In this document: piece after piece, positions 22,297 to 33,297 of the stretch | Layout: the number at the start of each line of letters is the position of its first letter | How positions within the stretch are numbered: position 1 is the stretch's first letter | From: Salvia splendens | Lineage: Eukaryota > Streptophyta > Magnoliopsida > Lamiales > Lamiaceae | DNA: 64,000 nt | NCBI RefSeq assembly: GCF_004379255.2 | Contig: NC_056049.1 | Span: 6,262,001 to 6,326,000, forward strand | Direction of reading: 5' to 3' | The notes under the pieces: model-generated | Seen by the model: the letters and a program-made list of their open reading frames with translations, nothing else | What the model was told of the DNA's origin: nothing | The model's database searches: none | Translations under genes and position numbers: made by a program

Positions 22297-23546
22297 TGAC
22301 TCATGCTAATTTTGCATTAAAAAGCGTCACCCACGAGTGTACGGGCTAAGTAGCATATGGCAAGCTAAAATTATCGATCCTCGAAGACTAAAAGCTGGTT
22401 TGAGTATCACGATGCAACTTTGAACACTATTTAGACTAGTAAAAGGGGTTTTTGGTTTTCTATAACCAAGATCAAAGAACAACTAATCAAGTAAAGACAA
22501 ATAACTAAGCAACACAAACAAAGGATGGTTTTCCACACAAATTTGGAAAGGTAGAGATATGGATCCGTTAGTATGGATCACGGGTTTCACCTAAGGATCA
22601 TGCTCATCTATTAGTTCTCATGTGTGGCTAGGAAGGTCGTGTTAATTGGTTAGACCCCCTCTCGGGTGCATCTAACTTGTGGATTAATCCCTAGTGTAGG
22701 AGTCTCCTCCATACAATTCAAGATTAACTCCCTAGAACAACGGACCCAAGTCCTCTCTCTAGCTCATGCATCTCTCGATTACATGTAACGCGCGTAGTTG
22801 TTGATTAACTATCCATTCTAATCATGCATCTCTCAATGTCATTAACTAGAACAAGATATATCAAATTGTTAGCTAGGCAATTGGATAATAAGAGCTCAAT
22901 AATCAACAAAAACCAACACAAGAGATAAATAGCATAAATCAAGGATCAACCCATGTATTCCATACAAACATCGCCATATCCCAAAGGAAAATCTAGCTAC
23001 TCATGTTCAAAGATGAAACAAAAAGGAAAACAAAGCAAATGAAAGAAGACATGGATAGAAAATAGAATCTAGAACTCTCTATGGTAGAAATGATGGTGGG
23101 GAGTCTTCTCCTTCAATCTCTTGAGAGGGGAAGCTTCTAAGCCTTCAAATCCTCTTCAAAACCTTGTTATCTTGCTCAAAATTGTCGTGTGGGAGTTATG
23201 ACTCAAATATGTGAAGTCCCCTTTTATATCCGGAGTGAAAATCAGGGTTAAATGAATGATTAGTCAAAACACCCGGCCGGGTGATCTGTAAATGGAGAAA
23301 CACCCGGCCGGGTCTTCTCTCTGGAGCCCGATACCTGCTGCAAAACACCCGGCCGGGTTTCTTCTCTGGAATCAACCTCGTTCGCTCCGTTTTTCCCGTT
23401 TTAACCTGTTTTACTTTAGAACTCCAACAAACTCATTATTTCATCTAATTGATAACTAAATGAGTGAAAACATATAATAAACATCTTAATTCAACAAAAA
23501 CATGGGTTAGTAACCTCTAAAACAATCATAAACTATGCGTTTGTCA
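22297..23546. mobile_element. Solo LTR inserted in the TRIM-like element
   Basis: The 1250-base insert starts TGACTCATGC and ends GTTTGTCA, and is flanked by the 5-base duplication ATACT (22292-22296 and 23547-23551). Removing it restores the TRIM LTR sequence CCATACTTTTATAG exactly. There is no coding sequence or primer site, so it is best read as a solo LTR. The 59235-59470 repeat shares its phrases (GCTAAGTAG, AAAATTATCGATCC), showing a related element elsewhere in the window. Confidence 0.8.
23271..23358. repeat. Three copies of palindrome ACCCGGCCGGGT
   Basis: The 12-base perfect palindrome lies at 23271-23282, 23302-23313 and 23347-23358, preceded by AAACACC or a variant and twice followed by CTTCTCTCTGGAG or a variant. 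It is inside the solo LTR and much richer in GC than its surroundings. Confidence 0.9.
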
Positions 23547-23846
23547 ATACTTTTATAGATGAGCTAGGATCATCACCAAGTCAATGTGGGATAAGATTTA
23601 AGAGTTTTTAACACGCCCCCTCACGTGTGGGCCGGAATGACACATCGGACTTCCATCACGTGGATAGGCAGGAGAAGAGATAAAGAGATAAAACGCATCA
23701 TCGACTTGGGCCCGCTCTGATACCATATTAGAAATGAGCCACTCACCCCTTAAAAGGCCTTATAAGGGGAGGGTTATCCATACTTTTATAGATGGGCTAG
23801 GATCATCACCAAATCGATGTGTGACAAGATTTAAGAGTTTTTAAGA

Positions 23847-24190
23847 AATAATATCTAAATATCATAAATGTATGTAAAAAAGTTAAAAAATAATGGGATA
23901 AATGAACCAATCCGAAATATGTTTTAATAGTAGTAGATGGTTTTGATTAGAATTAAATCGTCCCACATAAGTGTTTAAATCTAGAAAGTGATTGTTTTGA
24001 TTGGAATTAGGGTTAAATATATGAATGGTAATAATAATATATAAATATGATAAATTATAAATGTATGTAAAAAAAGAATGATTAATGGGATAAATGAACC
24101 AATCCGAAATATGTTTTAATAGTATAAATAGCTGGTTTTGATTGGAATTAAATCGGCCCACATAAGTGTTTAAATCTGGAAAGTGACAAA
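23847..24190. repeat. Tandem duplication of about 195 bases
   Basis: TAATGGGATAAATGAACCAA, CCGAAATATGTTTTAATAGT and CCACATAAGTGTTTAAATCT occur first at 23890-23997 and again at 24086-24184. No gene is seen; the open frame across this region on the - strand is a by-product of the repeat. Confidence 0.75.
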
Positions 24191-25059
24191 ATAACATATT
24201 GAGCACTTATCAAAGCGTTTGTGCGTCGCTTTTGACATATCATTGCAATGGTAGGAGGCCCTTTTTGGTATGTCTTAACAGTAGCATTAATGGAGTATCT
24301 TATTTTACCGACATGATTATAACGTATACCTGCACGGACCAGAGAATTTACTCCACTATCACTTCAATTTATTTTACTACTATTAATTAATGAACACTTC
24401 CTCGAAATATTCATGGTTACAATTCACACATGTGTGTAAACAACATCTATTAAAAATGTGATGTGAACACGACTTATCCGTTACAAAATCGAGCCTTAGA
24501 AATATTTATTCGGATTTCTTACTCCGACCAACTGAAAGCCTAAAGAATAAAGAAGGTTCATCCACAAAAAGGAGGAAGAAGATTTGGGAAATTATTAGGA
24601 AAAAAGACCTTTTTTTAGGACTTGGATATTCTTTAAAATAACAAAAACAATCCTCGACAATTTTCTCCAAAGCAACTCACCTATAGTAATTCCAAAACTA
24701 AGCAACACAAAGCTAGCTTACATATCTTTACCTAATGCTATATTAATAACACAAAATAACAATCTAAGATGAAAATCATAGATAAACTCAAATGTCATAA
24801 AATGAAACTGAAGCAATTTTGTTCATACAAGTCATAGGGAAATGAAACCTATATTTAGAAGAGTAAAGGAAAAATCACAAAATAGGAGCAAAATCCCTGA
24901 TCTATATGCCGCTCCTAGTTCGGTAGCTCATAGGGTCCTGTTAGGTTGCTAACTACACCTTAAATTGATAAGGGCTACTATTACATCTAGTCCATCCGAT
25001 CTGAAAGCAAACGACAAAGATCAATTTTCATGTGATGTCGACAAGTTGTTCTAACGATC
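24191..25059. other. AT-rich intergenic stretch
   Basis: No gene, RNA or mobile element recognised in this stretch. Confidence 0.35.
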
Positions 25060-26020
25060 TCAACTAGGGATTACTGATGTTAACATGTGTGTAAATAATG
25101 TCAATCAAGGGTATTAATGGAAAACCGAATTTTGTTAGTTATAACTAACTCGGAGAAAAATATCTCAAAGCTTTAAACTAATATAACTATTTCGATTTAA
25201 ACTATTTATTCACAAAACATAGTATCAAATTAGAGGTAATTTTATAAAGATTCTAACAAGATCCTAATGGCATATATTTTGACATATAATTTCAATCATA
25301 TGCATAACCAATGTTAACAAATTTAGTTGATATATTCAATTCATTGAGTTGACATTATTACTAAATTGTGTTGACATAGCGAGAATCACAAAAATGTCAT
25401 GTATAAAAATGACAAAATGCCCTTTTTGAATTAAATAATGTAAAATGAATTTTCACTGCACCATAAGATACCACTAGATCTTTTAGATCTAAGGGCACCT
25501 CCAACCATACTGGAAAACCCATTTTTCCGGTTAAAAACACATCCAACCATACACCAAAACGCATCTCAAATTCTTCATTTTTGCATTTTTTTGAATAGTA
25601 GATACTCAAATATTGGGTAGCACAGTAGCTACTGAATAATTTATGAAAAATTGAAAAAAAACACCCCTTCTTATTTATGTATTTATTGGGGAAGAAACAT
25701 TCTCGTGGTTTGATGAAGATGAAAGGGCGGAAACAAGAACTGCAAAGAAATAGAGGACGGGTTCTGGATTCTGGAGATAAATACATATGAAGATAATGGA
25801 GGCTATTAAACCAGGTTATTAAGGTGTATGGCTTGATATTTGAGACCCTCAATTATATATTTAATTATGTTGTATACAAAAATAATTTAAATTAAGATAG
25901 TTATAATCATTTAAAGTTTTGAGATATTTTTAAAAAGTTAATTATAACTAACTTTTACATCAATACCCTTAATTGATATTTTTATACATTGTATTGATAT
26001 TCGTGATTGAATGATCTTCT
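25060..26020. mobile_element. TIR element with arms of about 120 bases
   Basis: Left arm (about 25075-25205) contains TCAATCAAGGGTATTAATGG, GTTAGTTATAACTAACT and AAAATATCTCAAAGCTTT. The right arm (about 25905-25995) is the imperfect reverse complement (AAAGTTTTGAGATATTTTTA, GTTAATTATAACTAAC, AATACCCTTAATTGATATT). It has no coding region. A second element (CACCTCCAACCATAC terminus) appears to lie inside. Confidence 0.6.
25494..25700. mobile_element. Possible hAT-like MITE, one end clear
   Basis: GGGCACCTCCAACCATACTGG begins the stretch, and a shortened form ACACATCCAACCATACACC recurs 50 bases on, a style common in plant hAT or Mutator MITEs. I could not find the opposite end, so the right boundary is a guess. 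Confidence 0.3.
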
Positions 26021-26438
26021 ACCTTATTTATTAATCAAATGCATATTCAGCAATTTAAGAATTAATTAGCAATATAACACACCCATATAATAACTTATAA
26101 TAACTTGAAATTTATTATCAACAAATAATGATATTGTCATAATACCCTCAATTTTTTCTAAAATGGATGTGCCCATAGTGAGTCGATTGATCTGTCCATG
26201 GAGGGAATTTATGCCTGTATAGTTAACTCACATTATTATCCTTGTAGTTTATTGCAGTCTGATAAATATTTAATAAGGTGAATATAAAGGCACCCGATCT
26301 CAATCATAAAATTAAAATCACTTAAAACTATAGAGTTATTTATCAACAAAATATTTATAATGTTGTAGTAAGCGTAAAGATGGTCAATAGTTTATAGTCG
26401 ACTGTTCCTTACAATAAATCCATGATTCATTGACTATC
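26021..26438. other. AT-rich intergenic stretch
   Basis: No feature recognised between the TIR element and the LTR-derived block. Confidence 0.35.
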
Positions 26439-29400
26439 TGTCACGACCACAACTCCCTAGTAATAGAAAGTGTAGCTATTTCACGATTAAACTAACTCAA
26501 TGGTCACAAGCTCGTCATAAATAAGTACTCAATTCAATGAAACAATTGTCTCATAGTGAAAGGGTACAATCTCATCGAAATCAGAGTAATTAATTGAGTG
26601 CATAGTCTTTTCTAAAACGATTCTTAAACCTGCAGCGGAAGGTTCCAAGACGAAGTAATATGTATGAAGACGTATCAAATCAGCTACCTAGCTACTTATT
26701 TAATATTCTCTCCCAACACCTCCTCTGCTCCGATCACGATCAACCTGCACATTAAGAAAACAACATGCAGAGCTGAGTATTTGGTATACTCAGTGGGCTC
26801 ATTGCCGAAAACATTTCTCATTTAATTGTCAGCCATACTTGAGTGAGTGCGGGGTTTTTCTGAAAATAATTCCCGGTCACTAAAACTTTTAACTTTTCAT
26901 AAGTTTGTCTGCGCAGTCACATAAAATCTCATAATATACCATATCTGATCTGGTGTGAACCGGGAATGTGGCCACATTCCACGATGGTCACTGGACCGGC
27001 CAACTCTAGCGCTAGCACACAGTCCCTTATGTGTACACTAGTCCGGGTAGGGTTTGCGGCCCTACTGGGACCCGAATTCGATTTAACTTGTTTGGCATAA
27101 CCAACAGATAGGTAATCATAACATAAAATGTGGCATGACAACTCATTCAAAAATATGTTCACGTTTTCACATAAAATCACGTTTTGAAAGAAAAATCCAC
27201 CTCGTTTGCTTAAATTCTCAAACGAGCGTTCCTCGACTTGCTTTTACTTGTCTTGCGACGACACTCCTTAACAAACAATAAGTATACTTAAATTAGATTT
27301 AAGTAACTATTTATTTAGCGTGTGTGCATGCCTAAGCGTGTAATCGTTCTCATTTCCTCTCTTCCTAAAACCATAAGATCTTTAATTAGTAAGCAATTTA
27401 ATTTATTCGGGAATTTGCCAGATTATTCGTGCATTAGTTAAATTCCAGAATATTTTTCTTTAGGTACCGCGGAATTATATCGCGACTATTCCTCATTTAA
27501 TTTGGTATCGTTAGGAGGGTCTATTAGTTTGATGTTTTTCTTCGTGATTCATGCTATGATTTAAAGTACCATAAGTCATTTTTTCCAATTTAACTCTTCT
27601 TGGATTTAAGTACTTCATTAATTTAAAAGACCTATCTTATTCAATAAATGTCTAATTTAATCATTTATTGGACATTAAAATAACGTGACTAACATTTTCC
27701 TTTCTTCCGTGGTTTAAGGAATTAAATTTCCTAGTCTCAATATTTATTTAGGGCCGAGGCTCAAATATTCCGTGGCCCATATTAATTTAAATAGTAGTTG
27801 CCCAACTAATTAAATTCCTAGGCCCAAAGGAAAAAAGGAATTGGCCCAAAAGTTTCTCCCAAACCGTCGCCCCCCCCCCCCCCCCCCTCTTTCTTTCTCT
27901 TCATTCTCAAAATCTCCCCAAATCCATCCAAAGCCCTAGCCCCTCTTCTCTCTCGATGGAGACCACCGGGCGTCGCCGCATCACCGCGTCGCCACCTCTG
28001 TTCACCACCCCTCTTTCTCTCGTCTCTTTCACCTCCGAGCCGATCGGATACATCTCCACGTTGGGGAGATCCGAACCCTCGGTAGAAAATCGTTCGAGCG
28101 CCGTCCTTACCCCTCCTCCGGCGGTACGCCCGTTCGTCGGGGACCCGTCGCTCATGGCCGTCGCCGCCTGATCGGTGCAAAAGACAGTCTTCATCTCCGG
28201 TGCATGGTGCCGTTTCTGCACCAGCCGCTGCCCTCCGTTGTGCCGTCGGAGAGAGGAGCTTCACTGGTTCCAGCTCCCCAGCGTCTCAAGGTCGTCGGCG
28301 GTTCTCCGGTTTCGCCCAAAGCTAAGTTCCCTCCTCTACTAACGTTTTAAATTCTTTTTCCTAAGGCAGTAGCTATGTGGGAAGATTTCATTTGGTTGTT
28401 GGGGTGAATTGGAACGTGGAGTCTTACTATGTTTGAGTGAGAAAATGGTTGCTATGACTGTGATGGCGATATACTTCTATTTTGGTCATTCGTGGTGCTA
28501 ATCCATTGTGGCATGCTTCCTAAATCCTCCATGTTTAGTTCTTTTACTTATGTGATGCGATAGTATTTGAAAAGGAAAAGGGCAGAAGCGTTTTACCTCT
28601 TGGAGGTGAACTTGTGTTCCCTTCTTGTTCCTCAGCTCTCGAAATCGCGGCCTAGTGCTTGAGGCTGTTACTTGTGCACTTTACTGCTGTGTTATTGAGC
28701 TTGTTGATGGTGTATGGAGGGGGTTTGGTGGTGTGAAGGAGACAAGACCGAGGGAGGTATCACACATATATAGGAGAGGCGTAACTGAAAGCCTGTAAGG
28801 CTGCTTATGTGTGCAGTCGAACGGGACCCTTAAGCTGTGTAAAGTGGGCTGCTCCTCCTGCAGCATTGCAGGGCGTGTACTCGTGTATTAATACATGTTG
28901 CACCCCCCTTTTTGCTGCTCACTGCAGTGTACCTCGGTCCCTCTGTCTCTCGCTGCAATTCACTGCATTGTTGTGTGATTCTTTTTTTTTGCAGATATAA
29001 TCGGTTATGGAGGCTGTTGAACTGAGGTGTAGGGCCTCTGCAGCTGCATTGCAGCTCTTCCCTCTCTTGCTTTGACCCGTGGCAGCTTTGGCTGAGGAGT
29101 GCAGGCCGTTACAGCCTCCCATCTTGCTCCTTTGGGTAAGTTTTGGTCTTCATCCATTAAAGTAAACTGCCTCTTATTCTTGTTTACTAAATGCCTTAAC
29201 AACTTATGCATTTTTCTTGCTTTAATCTGTTGGTATTCGGCAGGGTAGAGGGTTGATCGTCTATGGTTGTCAACATGTTGCCTCGGCCCAACGGTCGTCG
29301 ACAATCGGGCCGTGAAACGTGGCTAAGGAGAAGGGGGCGAGCTTAGATATTCTAATTTGTAATAGAGTAGTATTTTCTCCTTTCCCCTTTTTTTTCCAGT

Positions 29401-29727
29401 TCTCTTTCTCCCTTCAAAAGGAATGTATATAATTACTTGTAAAAAATTAGGGTGTGTTATCCTTCCTCTATTTTCATCATCGTGCATTTGTGGTTCGGAA
29501 AGTAGTACATTGTATTTTATCCACTTAAGGAATAAACGAACTCATTTTCATTTTATTCGATCCTCGTCCTTTCCTTTAAATTCTTCTGGCTTTGCATCAC
29601 TTTTACTTCGTGAAAAATCGAATGTGGAAATGTATAGTCATTGTACATAAGGTATTGGAAAGGTGAAGGCGCTCCACGTTTCCAATGTATTTCATAAGTT
29701 TTGGGAAGTTCGTTTGTGGCTGTTACA
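26439..29727 (-). repeat. LTR-derived block, Tekay/Del-like termini
   Basis: It begins TGTCACGACC and ends TGTTACA, i.e. on the - strand TGTAACA...GGTCGTGACA, the termini of the solo LTR at 50126-53572 and similar to those of the nested Tekay-like element. The left third (26750-27090) is the reverse-oriented homologue of 52770-53095, sharing GTAGGGCCGCAAACCCTA and TGTTTTCGGCA...GAGCCCA. Flanks CTATC and CTAGG are not a clean target duplication. The right part carries AAAGCCCTAGCCCC and an 18-base poly-C run (27870-27887) that read like a + strand leader, so the block may be composite. A GC-rich patch at 27930-28310 has open frames on both strands, but none is recognisable. Confidence 0.5.
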
Positions 29728-30208
29728 CTAGGGTTAAAACATGCTACCCCCTAGTGAAAAATAAAAAATGATCAAGCATATTCATATATATCATACATGT
29801 ACTTCCGATAATTCTTTAAATTTTTGGGAGCTATAACTTATGATTGCTAAGATAGTAATCCGTGTGATTTTTTGTTATTTAAGTTGGGTTGTTAAAAGAT
29901 TGAGCCACATATAGAACTGCCCAATTAACATTGCTTTAATTGATTATATATATTAATCTACATCATTTTTTTGGTATTTGGTCCACACTTCACAATCACT
30001 GCTATTAATAATAAGATCAAGAGTCAATTATAATTAGTACGTGTACGTTTCATATGGAATTTATCTTTGTCTTATTCATCTTGAAGTGAAGAAAAGTACT
30101 ACTACAACACATTATCGCATTTATCATAGAGAAGAAAAGTATGGAGTGCTATATTAATTATTTTTTTTGGGGTTATATATCTAAAGTTAATCAACTAATA
30201 ATCTCAAG
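29728..30208. other. AT-rich intergenic stretch
   Basis: No feature recognised. Confidence 0.35.
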
Positions 30209-30546
30209 ATATGATAGCAAAATCGATGCACTTAATTAGGGGTGTAATGATATGGTGCACCCTCACCCTCTCAAAATCATCATACTTTGTATCTTAGGTA
30301 AATATATATAAATCGCATACTTTTACCCCCTCTTATCTTTTTGTAAATTTTAATTTCAGTATGTCTGAATTTAGGTATATGATAGCAAAATCGATGCCCT
30401 TAATTAGGGGTGTAATGATATGGTGCACCCTCACCGTCTCAAAATCATCATACTTTGTATCTTAGCTAAATATATATAAATCGCATACTTTTACTCTATC
30501 TTATCTTTTTGTAAATTTTAATTTCAGTATGTCTGAATTTAGGTAT
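30209..30546. repeat. Tandem duplication, 168-base period
   Basis: 30209-30376 and 30377-30546 are nearly identical; both hold GATAGCAAAATCGATGC, GGGGTGTAATGATATGGTGC and TTCAGTATGTCTGAATTTAG. Only a few substitutions separate them, so the duplication is recent. No coding content. Confidence 0.9.
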
Positions 30547-30563
30547 ACTCTATTTTTACGATA

Positions 30564-30789
30564 TACTCTCCCCGTTCACAAAGAATATTCACTTAGAGTT
30601 CGCCACGGATTTTAATACAAAGTTGGTAAAGTAAGAGAGATGTAGAGAGAAAAAATAATTAAAGTATTGTTAGTGGATAATGAGTCTCACCTCAATAGAT
30701 GGAAAATTGTTTCATAGATTAGAAAGTGCATATTCTTGTGGACCAAACTAAAAAAGAAATGGTGTATATTCTTATGGGACGGAGGAAGT
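30564..30789. mobile_element. Stowaway-like MITE
   Basis: The left end ACTCTCCCCGTTCACAAAGAATA and the right end TTCTTATGGGACGGAGGAAGT are inverted repeats next to TA. It is non-coding and abuts the 168-base tandem duplication. Confidence 0.65.
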
Positions 30790-31472
30790 ACCAATTATCG
30801 GTATACCAAATTTATTATTATGTCAACCGAATCAAAATTATACAGTCCATTTCCTTCCATAAATAAATTTTCCATTTTAACTAACACAAATTTTAAAAAA
30901 TATAAACAAAAACAGATGGAAAAGGCTAATAAGATGTAAGTAGTACTTTTATACATATTAATTTTGTAATAACTATAGATTTTATTGACTATATATATGA
31001 CATTTAATGGTGAATGATGTGAATCAAATATTTTTTAATTTATACCTTCAAACTTTAGTGGATTTATACACATTTGGATTCATTTAAGTACATTATTTTC
31101 ATTATAGGACATGAAAAGTTACTGCGCCCGAGTGACAACTTTAATTCCAATACATAATATCCACATGGTCTGAGTGGAATTGTGGTTGAAAGCCATTCGG
31201 CTTGAGCGAAAACTTCATCTCCATGTCGGAAGATCTAGTCGATCCGAGTGTGTTGAGGGAAGAAACGGAGTGACAATTATTGGCTTGTTATTTAGTTTTT
31301 TAAGAGAGATGAAAAGATAAGAGTAGAAGAAAGAGGAGAAGTTTGAAGCCAATTACAGCCAAAACTCTGGTAAACCTGAGACTAACTATCGTCCCATTTC
31401 ACGAGAGCATGGTTTTTACAATGCTTTAATTATATTGATAGGCTAGACTACTCCATGGTTGCTCCAAATATA
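30790..31472. other. Intergenic stretch upstream of a MITE cluster
   Basis: No gene or RNA recognised. Confidence 0.35.
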
Positions 31473-31945
31473 TACTCCCTCCATTTCGGCATAAGGAAGA
31501 CGTTTATTTTTACATAAGAATTTAGGTAGTAGTGTTTAGTGAATTACTCTGTTCCATGTTGCCATACTTTGACCTAGCATGAGTTTTAAGAAATGTAATG
31601 TAAATGAGTCGAAAAAGTTAGTGAAATGTATGCCATTTTTTTATATACTTCCTCTGTCCCATTAAAAATGAAACGTTTTACTTTTTGAGCTATCTCATTA
31701 AATATGAAACTTTCCTAAAATGGAAATAACACTCTCTCCACTTTTTCTCTTACTTTACTCTCTTTTCATTAACTTATAAAACAACACTACATAAAATTTT
31801 GTGCTGAAAAATAAATGCTTCATTAATGTGAGTGAGAATGAGTTAGTGAAATATGAGGTCCACTATCAAAAGTGGTAAAAATTGAAATTTGACAAATTTT
31901 ATGTGACGGACATAAATAGAAAAATGTAACAAACTTTTAAGGATG
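31473..31945. mobile_element. Cluster of nested Stowaway-like MITEs
   Basis: A terminus ACTCCCTCCATTTCGGCATAA is at 31473. A second element starts near 31545 (CTGTTCCATGTTGCCATACTTT) and ends near 31940. Inside it a third starts ACTTCCTCTGTCCCATTAAA at 31653. The third shares GAAACG and TTCATTAACTTATAAAACAA phrases with the element at 5967-6168. Boundaries are approximate. Confidence 0.5.
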
Positions 31946-32572
31946 AATGTAGTAATTTATACTAGTAAATTAAGAGAGACAGAGAAAAGTAAAAAGAGAA
32001 AGAGAGAATAAAGCGGAACATATAAGTAAGTTAATTATTTCCAAAAAAAAGAAAGTTTGAGACATCCAAAAAAGGAATAGGTCTCGGTTAAGGCTGGGAG
32101 GGAGAAAGTTGTTAGACATTTTATGATTGAAATGCCCATTATATCTGGATTTAATCTACGGCTTTGTTGTTATCCCCGTTTTGGTTGTTGAATCGTACAT
32201 TCTGAATGATAGCCTGGTAGTAGACTTTGTGGATCGAAACAAATAGTAGTAGATGTTTCTAGTTTCCCTTGCATTCGTAAGACATTTAATCGTTTAAAAT
32301 TAACTTTGGGATATAGCTTGTTTATTATTTTATGCCATCAGATCTTCAAATCTAACAATCCATATATTTAAAAACACGAAACAGAAAGTATATCATAATA
32401 GAGTACTTTATTACACAAACGGAAACTTGTAGTGAATATATATATATATATGATCACACGACCTGCTGTGATACACATAGTAATAATAATAATAATAATA
32501 TCAATTCCAAACAGTAACATCGACACACATAATTAGACAGTAGGATAATATCGGAGATGAAACGATTGCAAC
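31946..32572. other. Region downstream of the MLP gene
   Basis: Short TA and AAT microsatellites lie at about 32437-32451 and 32482-32501. No other gene is seen. The 3' end of the MLP transcript would lie here. Confidence 0.4.
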
Positions 32573-33114
32573 TCAGTTGATGAGAAGATAGGCATCGACG
32601 AGAGTGCAGAGAGTAACGGCAAGAGGAACATATAGCTGAGGTGGAGGAGAGAGAATAGTAGCTTTCTCATACTCAATGCTCCATTCTGCCAAACCATCTT
32701 TCACAGTAAGAGTCACTTTAAAACTCTTGTACACTAACAAAAGATCTCCTTCCAAAACAGAAAATGTGATGATTTTTGCAGCATCATCTATTGCCTCTGT
32801 CAGAACCTTAGCAGTTGTTGGAATCGCACCTGTCATCAAATAATATATGCATCAAACTAATATATAATATCCACCAAAAAATATGATTTAATTTATGTGA
32901 CAAATATATTGTGACATTAAACACCAACAATATAGTGCCAGATCTTGATGGAGCCAACGGCGCCTTCCTCTCCTTCGACAAGCTCAACTCCGGTGAAGGC
33001 GGCGGGGAATATCTTGGCAATGTCGTTCATGTTGAACTTGAAAAAATTGTAGAATTTATCAGCTGGGCATTTTATTGCAGCGCTAGCAACTAGGGTTTCT
33101 ACCTTGTTTGCCAT
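32573..33114 (-). CDS. Major latex protein-like (Bet v 1/PR-10 superfamily) protein
   Basis: This is a small cytosolic protein whose family binds hydrophobic ligands in a central cavity and is linked to stress and development (family knowledge; ligand unknown here). Two exons fit on the - strand: 33114-32925 and 32829-32573, joined in frame (GT-AG, split Gly codon) for 148 aa, close to the usual 150-155. It starts MANKVETLVASAAIKCPADKFY. The glycine-rich loop is GEEGAVGSIK before the intron, the normal intron position of the family. The second exon has AKIITFSVLEGDLLLVYKSF, typical of MLPs, and ends in the C-terminal helix (PLAVTLCTLVDAYLLIN). All key segments are present, so it looks functional. 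The cropped C-terminal residues make it slightly shorter than average. Confidence 0.87.
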
Positions 33115-33164
33115 TTTAGTATTTAGTTTAGTGTGCTTGGACTTGCAATACTGTTATCTTCTCA

Positions 33165-33172
33165 ATTTATAT
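33165..33172 (-). promoter_or_regulatory. TATA box of the MLP gene
   Basis: The - strand reads TATAAATT about 50 bases upstream of the ATG at 33114, a suitable distance for a short leader. Only 125 bases separate this point from the 5' LTR of the Athila-like element, so the insertion probably cut off more distal promoter sequence. Confidence 0.5.
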
Positions 33173-33297
33173 TGCTGTGGCATCATTATTTTATTAGTAT
33201 TAGCTTGTATCATTCATCTAATCCACACCTAAAAAATATTTCTATTATTTGAAATCGGAGATGATATCTTAGCTAATGATTCTTGGTAGTGATTGGG

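Larger units (their letters stand above)
22226..23846 (-). mobile_element. TRIM-like miniature LTR element, split by a solo LTR
   Basis: A direct repeat of about 120 bases flanks a 115-base interior. The right copy is 23726-23846. The left copy is in two parts, 22226-22296 and 23547-23612, separated by an inserted LTR. Shared phrases are CCACTCACCCCTTAAAA, GGCCTTATAAGGGG and GCTAGGATCATCACCAA. Next to the right copy, on the - strand, is TGGTATCAGAGCGGGCC (about 23725-23708), a primer site complementary to initiator Met tRNA. Without the insertion the element is about 370 bases with no coding capacity, as expected for a TRIM. It abuts the copia element on the left. Confidence 0.75.

Noticed and set aside
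23883..24206. 107-codon - strand frame
   Set aside because: It arises from a 195-base tandem duplication of AT-rich DNA and has no family resemblance beyond the repeated phrase.
27818..28264. 148-codon - strand frame with Gly and Arg runs
   Set aside because: The Gly run comes from the poly-C tract, and the frame lies in an LTR-derived GC-rich patch with no recognisable motif.
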